The notes below the pieces were generated by a model. That model was not told where the DNA came from and made no database searches. It worked only from the letters and a program-made list of their open reading frames with translations. Both the position numbers and the translations under genes were made by a program. DNA of 64,000 nucleotides from Mycobacterium adipatum (GTDB taxonomy: Bacteria > Actinomycetota > Actinomycetes > Mycobacteriales > Mycobacteriaceae), in contig NZ_CP015596.1 of assembly GCF_001644575.1 (NCBI RefSeq), positions 4,960,001-5,024,000 on the forward strand, given 5' to 3'. Shown here in pieces: positions 59,106 through 64,000 of this stretch (position 1 is its first letter; every line of letters begins with the position of its first letter).

Positions 59106-60509
59106 TCACGACGCGGCAGCGTTGCCAGCATCACAGTCCTCATGACCGCCTTCTTCGTCATCGGCCTGGTAGGTATCGGCGAAGCCGAGCACGCGCGGTT
59201 CAAGCGGCATCTGCGGCGGTGCCAGACGTCGCCGGGTGAAGCCAGGGCCGGTCTGCAGGTAGTACGCCCCTTGCCGTCCCTCGAACCGTCCGATCAGTTC
59301 CCGTACTGTCGCCGCGTCCTGTGCCGTATTCGGATACAGCACCTTGTCCAACCTTTCCTGCAGCGGTCCCATGAGCGGCTGAACGGCCTTGATCATGTCC
59401 AGCACGTTGGGGTCAGAGTCCAACTCTTCCAATTCCCGACGCTTCAGCCAGGGTTTGGTCCGGTTGTCCGTCAGGAAGTCATCGAGCATGTAAGCGCGGT
59501 CCATCGTGATGATCACCTCTGGATCAGAGCGCATGCTGACGTTGAAGCTCCACCTGAACGCGTTAATATCGCCGTGCTGCAGCGCATCTCGCAATGCTTC
59601 CAGCCAACGGTAATCGAACGACTCTCGTTTCAGGTCGGCGAACAGCTGCTTGATCGCGTCCACCTGCTCACGGCCAAGACCGAGGGTTCGCCGGGCACTG
59701 CGGATCGTCTGGTACTCATGAATTTGCAGTGCGGCGGTGAAGGAGATCAGCGCCGATCGCAGTTTGCGCTTCCACTCGTCCATGGCCGCGTAGTTCGTCA
59801 GTGACAGTTGCTGGCTACCAAGTTCACGGAGGACGCCGATTAGCACGGCCATCAGGCGATCACTTTCGTACTGAATGTGCTGCAACAGTTCACTGTCCAG
59901 CATCCGCCGAAGCCGATCGTAAGCCTTGACGTACCTAGTGTTTTCCTCTTCGGTGAATGAACACACCTTCGTGAAGATGGGCGCATCCGAGACCCTGTGA
60001 TCGCGGTACAGCAGGATCGCGCCGTACTGGTCGGCTTCGGCTTCGGCGTCCTGCGTGTCCAACTCGGCGTTCTTGCTCTCGATGGTGTCTTTGGCCTCAG
60101 CCACTGCGGCTACTACTGCCGAGATTCGTTGCTTTACATCATCTGAAGGCGGAAGTCCTTCATCCAGCCAGCGATGGCCCTCTGCTACAACTCTGTCCAG
60201 CGCATCTTTAGAGCGATCCTGGGCAGAATCGCGCGTGAAGCGATCACGCACGTCGGGTGTGTCGGCCCAGTCCATCGCGACGGCAACCATCACCTGTAGT
60301 AGCGCGTTCAGACCCTCCAGGGCGATTGCCATAGCCGGGCTGGTCCTCGGCGGCGGGTCGATCATCACTGCGCTCTGCCACGCGTAACATGCGTTCTCGC
60401 AGAATTCCGACGGCGTCTCCCCGTCGATGTCGTCCAGCGCAGAGGCGAAGCCTTCCAACCGGCCGACCCAGTCTCGTACTCGCTCTACTTCTTCCTGCTC
60501 GTCTTCCAC
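59106..60509 (-). CDS. Island protein with HEPN-like RX4H motif, function unknown
   Basis: This 467-residue, mostly helical protein has no signal peptide or membrane segment, and its family is not recognised. RWLEALRDALQHGDINAFRW at about residues 301-320 contains R307-x4-H312 (RDALQHG), much like the catalytic RX4-6H motif of HEPN RNases (typically RNxxxHG). The N-terminal third is acidic and coiled-coil-like. The GTG at 60509 was chosen because GGAAAGG lies 8 bases upstream; in-frame codons extend to 60536. Low GC and island location suggest recent acquisition. A defence or toxin role is inference. Confidence 0.65.
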   Translation of the reverse strand: MEDEQEEVERVRDWVGRLEGFASALDDIDGETPSEFCENACYAWQSAVMIDPPPRTSPAMAIALEGLNALLQVMVAVAMDWADTPDVRDRFTRDSAQDRSKDALDRVVAEGHRWLDEGLPPSDDVKQRISAVVAAVAEAKDTIESKNAELDTQDAEAEADQYGAILLYRDHRVSDAPIFTKVCSFTEEENTRYVKAYDRLRRMLDSELLQHIQYESDRLMAVLIGVLRELGSQQLSLTNYAAMDEWKRKLRSALISFTAALQIHEYQTIRSARRTLGLGREQVDAIKQLFADLKRESFDYRWLEALRDALQHGDINAFRWSFNVSMRSDPEVIITMDRAYMLDDFLTDNRTKPWLKRRELEELDSDPNVLDMIKAVQPLMGPLQERLDKVLYPNTAQDAATVRELIGRFEGRQGAYYLQTGPGFTRRRLAPPQMPLEPRVLGFADTYQADDEEGGHEDCDAGNAAAS

Positions 60510-60813
60510 GCTTCTTGCCTTTCCTCGCACTGTCACATCGCGTGTGGCTCCCTCCTTATGGGTAGCTCAACAGAATCGCACACCGACCCGACAAACGCAC
60601 GCACATTCTCCCGGCGAGTCGCGGTCATGGCCCGCGCGAACACACAGTGACAGGGAGCGCTACACGCAGATGTCCAAGCGGGTCGGCCACTTCACGTTCG
60701 TGCTGACACTGACCACTTACGCGGACTACATCAATGAGGATGAGATGGTCGCCGAAGGTTGGACGAGGTGTCGTTACTGCAGATAACGTGGTGCCGTTAG
60801 GCCGAAAGGCCAA
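60510..60813. other. 304-bp island intergenic region
   Basis: It contains the promoter side of the HEPN-like gene. A short plus-strand frame (60670-60786, 38 codons, ending in CRYCR) has no evident ribosome-binding site. I see no terminator or RNA gene. The downstream part is the 3' flank of the gene at 60814. Confidence 0.4.
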
Positions 60814-61587
60814 CTAACCCTCGCGGGGATTATCCGGGCGTGTGTCGTCGCCGTCGGTGTGGTCTCGGATAACGCGGATGTCCCTCAGGAATTCCTCGCG
60901 CTCGCGTTCGTCTTCGATGAACTCCGCTTCGCGACGACGACGCTCCTCGTCACCAGGGACCGTGTACACCCATACTCCGTGATGTTCACGTTGGTAGCTC
61001 CGAAGCGTGTCTGCAATAGCGTAAAGCGCGTCTTTGGCTGTCTTGCTTTCGTTCCGGCGGATCCAAGTAGTGTTGTAGAACATGTTGGCGTCCAGCGAAA
61101 TTGGATTCGAGTAGGACGGCTTGTCCGCGATCATCTTGTCGTCGAATTCGACGCTCCCCACGAAGCTGCTAGCCAGGCTTTCCTTGTGTTTCTTGCGATA
61201 GTCCTCGCGCCGAACGGCGGAATCCCACACGGTACGCCACTCTTGGTTAGGCGCCAGCACCGCTATGGTTTTCGGCAACCACAAGTGAGTCACTTCTTCG
61301 CCAGTGATCTGGTTAGTAAATGGTGCCACCCGCAAGGGAGGCAACTTCAACCGAATGTTGTATGCCGTGGTCTGTCCAAAGTTCTTGATCACCAGATCCA
61401 AGTAATGCCGAACCTCGTTGTGATCGATGTACACCACAACGTCGGGTTGCGCTACCCGTTCGCGGGTCTCACGGGCCAACTTGACCTGCTGATAGGCAAA
61501 GACTGCTGCGCCGATAGCGATGATGGCGGTAGCCCACTGCGCCCAAGCAGCCCACGTGTCCGCAGTTGGAAACCAGTCCGGAGTCAC
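60814..61587 (-). CDS. Island single-span membrane protein, 257 aa
   Basis: It has one N-terminal membrane helix (WATAIIAIGAAVFAYQQVKL), then a soluble, probably cytosolic domain. This begins with a beta-sandwich-like stretch (PDVVVYIDHNEVRHYLDLVI, then KNFGQTTAYNIRL) and ends in a highly charged helical tail (ERRRREAEFIEDEREREEFL). The family is not recognised, but proteins of this layout are frequent on islands and in phages. Its ATG overlaps the stop of the preceding gene (ATGA). Confidence 0.7.
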   Translation of the reverse strand: MTPDWFPTADTWAAWAQWATAIIAIGAAVFAYQQVKLARETRERVAQPDVVVYIDHNEVRHYLDLVIKNFGQTTAYNIRLKLPPLRVAPFTNQITGEEVTHLWLPKTIAVLAPNQEWRTVWDSAVRREDYRKKHKESLASSFVGSVEFDDKMIADKPSYSNPISLDANMFYNTTWIRRNESKTAKDALYAIADTLRSYQREHHGVWVYTVPGDEERRRREAEFIEDEREREEFLRDIRVIRDHTDGDDTRPDNPREG

Positions 61588-62297
61588 GACGTCACACTGT
61601 CGAGGCGCTCAGGCTGGCCGCTGTCCGTCCGCCGCCACTGGTAGCCGGCCTCGTCCTCATAGTCAATCGTGATGCGCAGCTTGAATCTCGGATCACTGGT
61701 GACATACGCCATCAACGCGCTTTGGTTAGGACCCAGTGTGGTTTGCCATTCCGCGGCGAAGTGACCAATCATTGCCTCCTGCATAGCTTGCTTGACCGTC
61801 GGTGTCATCTGGCCCGCCAGCTGACCAGCCGTTCCAGGCGGGATCATTGCGCCATAGCCCGAACGTTGAAGGCCACTTTCCAGTGACCCCGACAAAGCCG
61901 CCTGAATTGACCGCCCAAACGCTTCGTCAATCGGCATCGTGTTGTTGGCCCGCTGGCATCCGTCGGACACCACAGCGCCGCTGGCGTCTATAGCCGCCAC
62001 GTCCACGTTGAGGATCGTCGCCACTGCGTTGCTAACGTTCTCGATCTTGACCGTCCACCACTTATTGCCGAACATCGGTGTTCGCACGCAGCTGGGCACA
62101 ATTTTGCGGGCCTGCGCCGCTACGCGATCCATCTCAGCGCGATTAAGTGCGGTCATCTCAGCTTGGTGCCGTTCGCGTTCTTCAGCGGCCTTGCGCGGTT
62201 CCCGTACCACCGCTACGTAGAGCGCGATGAGCACGCCGACCGTGGTTGCAACGGCGGCAGCCGCCTGGACGGCCAAGTACCAGGTCGGATCGTTCAC
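61584..62297 (-). CDS. Island single-span membrane protein, 237 aa
   Basis: It has one N-terminal helix (LAVQAAAAVATTVGVLIALY) followed by a charged coiled-coil segment (REPRKAAEERERHQAEMTAL) and a soluble domain with KWWTVKIENVSNAVATILNV. This beta-strand pattern parallels VIKNFGQTTAYNI in the next gene, so the two may be distant relatives acting as a pair. The GTG at 62297 follows GGGAGGCAG; codons further upstream run into the tRNA gene. The family is not recognised. Confidence 0.7.
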   Translation of the reverse strand: MNDPTWYLAVQAAAAVATTVGVLIALYVAVVREPRKAAEERERHQAEMTALNRAEMDRVAAQARKIVPSCVRTPMFGNKWWTVKIENVSNAVATILNVDVAAIDASGAVVSDGCQRANNTMPIDEAFGRSIQAALSGSLESGLQRSGYGAMIPPGTAGQLAGQMTPTVKQAMQEAMIGHFAAEWQTTLGPNQSALMAYVTSDPRFKLRITIDYEDEAGYQWRRTDSGQPERLDSVTS

Positions 62298-62460
62298 CCG
62301 TCTGCCTCCCTTTGAACTGTCACTCCCTCCCAGCACCGGCCAAGGTAATCGACAGGTCCGACAGGCTCGTTGCGCCGCGCCGCTGTCACGGTGTCTATTC
62401 GGGTGCCGCGGCAGCAACGTACGAACCGCCAAAGGGGCCTTTGAGCTCGGCGAACACCGG

Positions 62461-62534
62461 TGCCCCCAGTCGGACTCGAACCGACACTTGGCGGATTTTA
62501 AGTCCGCTGCCTCTGCCAATTGGGCTATGGGGGC
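62461..62534 (-). tRNA. tRNA with UAA anticodon (tRNA-Leu by anticodon)
   Basis: A full 74-base cloverleaf is encoded: acceptor GCCCCCA pairing with TGGGGGC, a short D arm, anticodon stem GCGGA/TCCGC with loop CTTAAAA (anticodon TAA), variable loop CAAGT, and T arm GTCGG-TTCGAGT-CCGAC, with A at the discriminator position. CCA is not encoded. The anticodon reads UUA (Leu), yet the short variable loop is that of a class I tRNA; bacterial tRNA-Leu usually has a long arm. It is the insertion site of the adjoining island. Confidence 0.88.
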
Positions 62535-62799
62535 GTTGCCAGCTCAGAGAGTACTTCAGGTCGAATTTGTGAGGTCCGACCGCTCCGCGTGCCGCAGTGC
62601 TCTCGGCCTCGCTGCTCAAAAGTTGGCCTGCAGCTGACCACTAGTGGCGCTGACAGCTGGCACTGCCGAGCCGGCAAGCTAGCCCCAAATCCCGCTTCTG
62701 CGCACCCGTAGAAACTGCGACGGCCACGGGTGCTGGCACGATCTACGCGCCAAACGGGGAATAGCATCAACCGCCCGTTTCCGGCAGCCGTGACAGCAC

Positions 62800-64000
62800 C
62801 TAATTGGTCGAGGCTGGTGGTGGTTCGAATGGTGTGTACCACCACCATTGGGCGCGTTCACCCTTCGGTCCGGGGCACGGTGGCACCTCGGGTGCCGCCG
62901 TGGTGGGTGGGCGGGCCAGCGCGGTGTTGGTCAGCTCCTCTCCGTGCTGGTCGGTGACTTTCAGGGTGTCGGCGGGCCCGGTGAGGGTGATGCCACCGCG
63001 GTGATGCAGGCGGTGATGAAACGGGCACAGCAACACCAGATTCCACAATTCGGTGGGCCCGCCGTTCTCCCAGTGCACCAGATGATGGGCATGCAACCCG
63101 CGGGTCGACCCACACCCGGGCACCACACACGTGCGGTCACGGTGCTCCAACGCCCGGCGCAGCCGCCGCCCCACCGTCCGGGTCGCCCGCCCCGCCCCGA
63201 TAGGGCGCCCGGCGCGTTCGAACCACACCTCGCAGGTGGCATCACAGAGCAGGTACCGGCGATCGGCCTCCGAGAGCGCCGGACCCAGGTGCAGCGCTGC
63301 GATTGGGGTGTCCACATCGGCGTGAATCACCACGGTGGTGTGCTGCCCGTGCGGGCGCGCCGCCACATCGGTGTCCCAGCCGGCCTCGATCAGGCTCATG
63401 AACGCATCCACGAGATTCGGCAACGGCGGCGCCTGCACCGAAATCGTGTCGGATCTGTCGACGTCGTACTGATCCCCCCTCGCGCGGATCAATCACGTCT
63501 TTGGGGTCGTGGTCGCGTTTCCACCCCGCGATCAGCCTGTCGCGGTGCGACTGCAGGCCGGCCTCGAAGATCGCGGCCTCCACCTTCGGCAGGGTGATCC
63601 GCCACGTCGTGGACTCATCACCCTCGACGCTCGTGATCGTGCGCTGAGGCTCCGGCTTGGGGTCGGGTTCGGGGCGCGGCTCCTGCTTGACCGCGGTGCG
63701 CAACTGGCTCACCGTGGCGACCGCCACCAACTCCGCATAATGCTCATCGCAGCCCGGCCCGCCACGCTCGGCGATCACCCCGATCTGATCCAACGACACC
63801 CGGCCCTCCCGCAGGCCCGCCACGCAGCGTCCAAGCTCCGACAACCGGTGCGCCACCGCGACCATGGTCTCGGCCCGGCTCGGGCTCACCCCGGTCTTCC
63901 ACGCCACCAACCCCGGCAACGACCGACACCCCGTCGCACCCCACAACGCGTTCCCATCCTCGGAGCCCGCGCCGTCGATCTCGGCGATGATCTCCACCAA
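62800..64000 (-). pseudogene. DUF222/13E12-type HNH endonuclease gene, frameshifted and cut by window edge
   Basis: The right part (64000 to about 63480) encodes the DUF222 helical domain (GVSPSRAETMVAVAHRLSEL and QIGVIAERGGPGCDEHY). The left part, in another frame, encodes the rest with an HNH motif: CVVPGCGSTRGLHAHHLVHW, ENGGPTELWNLVLLC, HHRLHH. The frames join at a run of six C at 63474-63479; with five, the protein would read on as PREGDQYDVDRSD. This may be a real frameshift or a sequencing error. The 5' end lies outside the window. Such genes are repeated in mycobacterial genomes. Confidence 0.8.

Larger units (their letters stand above)
58907..62534. mobile_element. Remnant genomic island at a tRNA 3' end, about 3.6 kb
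   Basis: An intact tRNA gene (right end) and a same-orientation fragment of its 3' half (left end) bracket three unfamiliar genes. The interior is visibly lower in GC than the rest of the window. This is the standard footprint of a tyrosine-integrase element inserted into a tRNA 3' end. No integrase or replication gene is present, so it is a remnant or was mobilised in trans. Confidence 0.7.

Noticed and set aside
60670..60786. 38-codon plus-strand frame ending in CRYCR inside the island
   Set aside because: No ribosome-binding site, no similarity recognised, and too short to support without comparison.
62298..62519. Upstream extension of the 237-residue island protein into the tRNA
   Set aside because: The extension reads through the tRNA gene; the GTG at 62297 has a good ribosome-binding site.
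1..64000. CRISPR arrays, rRNA genes, phage structural genes or a replication origin
   Set aside because: No regularly spaced identical repeats of CRISPR type, no rRNA sequence and no capsid, tail or dnaA-box cluster were seen.

Overview
The window is high-GC actinobacterial DNA from a mycobacterium, most likely a fast grower (Mycolicibacterium type). The best evidence is the block pmmB - upp - (inserted genes) - Rv3311-like gene - add - deoA - cdd - sdhCDAB - sigJ, which keeps the order I remember for M. tuberculosis Rv3308-Rv3328c. Supporting evidence includes ESX-type small proteins, IdeR iron boxes, an exochelin-type formyltransferase, a DUF3060 protein and a DUF222/13E12-type HNH gene.

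Layout. 1-5.3 kb: a TetR gene cut by the window edge with a triple operator, an FAD monooxygenase operon, an AbrB-type membrane protein divergent from a MarR regulator, and a phosphohexomutase. 5.3-13.1 kb: nucleoside salvage (upp, add, deoA, cdd), interrupted by an ESX-like/NlpC-P60 operon and by an IS481-family element that split a terminator hairpin. 13.3-16.8 kb: succinate dehydrogenase sdhCDAB. 16.8-25 kb: a DUF559-type gene bracketed by degenerate palindromes, an AI-2E-type transporter, an ECF41 sigma factor (SigJ type) with its carboxymuconolactone decarboxylase partner, an amino-acid permease plus universal stress protein, and an acyl-CoA ligase. 25-32 kb: exported proteins and a two-component system divergent from a dicarboxylate transporter. 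32-39.4 kb: two genes with upstream IdeR boxes (a formyltransferase and an orphan adenylation-carrier-thioesterase NRPS) flanking an amidase and an amino-acid ABC transporter.

39.5-52.9 kb is bounded by two apparently identical, same-orientation 1,685-bp IS110-family copies. Between them lie two exported proteins built of seven 11-residue repeats, a glycoside hydrolase, an F420-type oxidoreductase with an acyltransferase, a CmtR-like sensor with a cation efflux pump, an ECF/anti-sigma/DUF417 operon and small envelope proteins. 52.9-58.8 kb: envelope or secreted proteins (lipoprotein, zincin metalloprotease, Excalibur protein), a patatin-like lipase divergent from a nuclease-like protein, and a deazaflavin-dependent reductase.

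58.9-62.5 kb is a small lower-GC island between a tRNA gene and a same-orientation copy of that tRNA's 3' half. It has no integrase and carries three unfamiliar genes: one with a HEPN-like RX4H motif, and an overlapping pair of single-span membrane proteins. The window ends in a frameshifted HNH gene.

The observations I rate highest are the tRNA-bounded island, the 11-residue-repeat proteins, the two IdeR-box genes including the orphan NRPS, the IS110 pair landing on stop codons, and the ECF41 promoter placed for leaderless transcription. All function calls are from reading the sequence; no database search was run.
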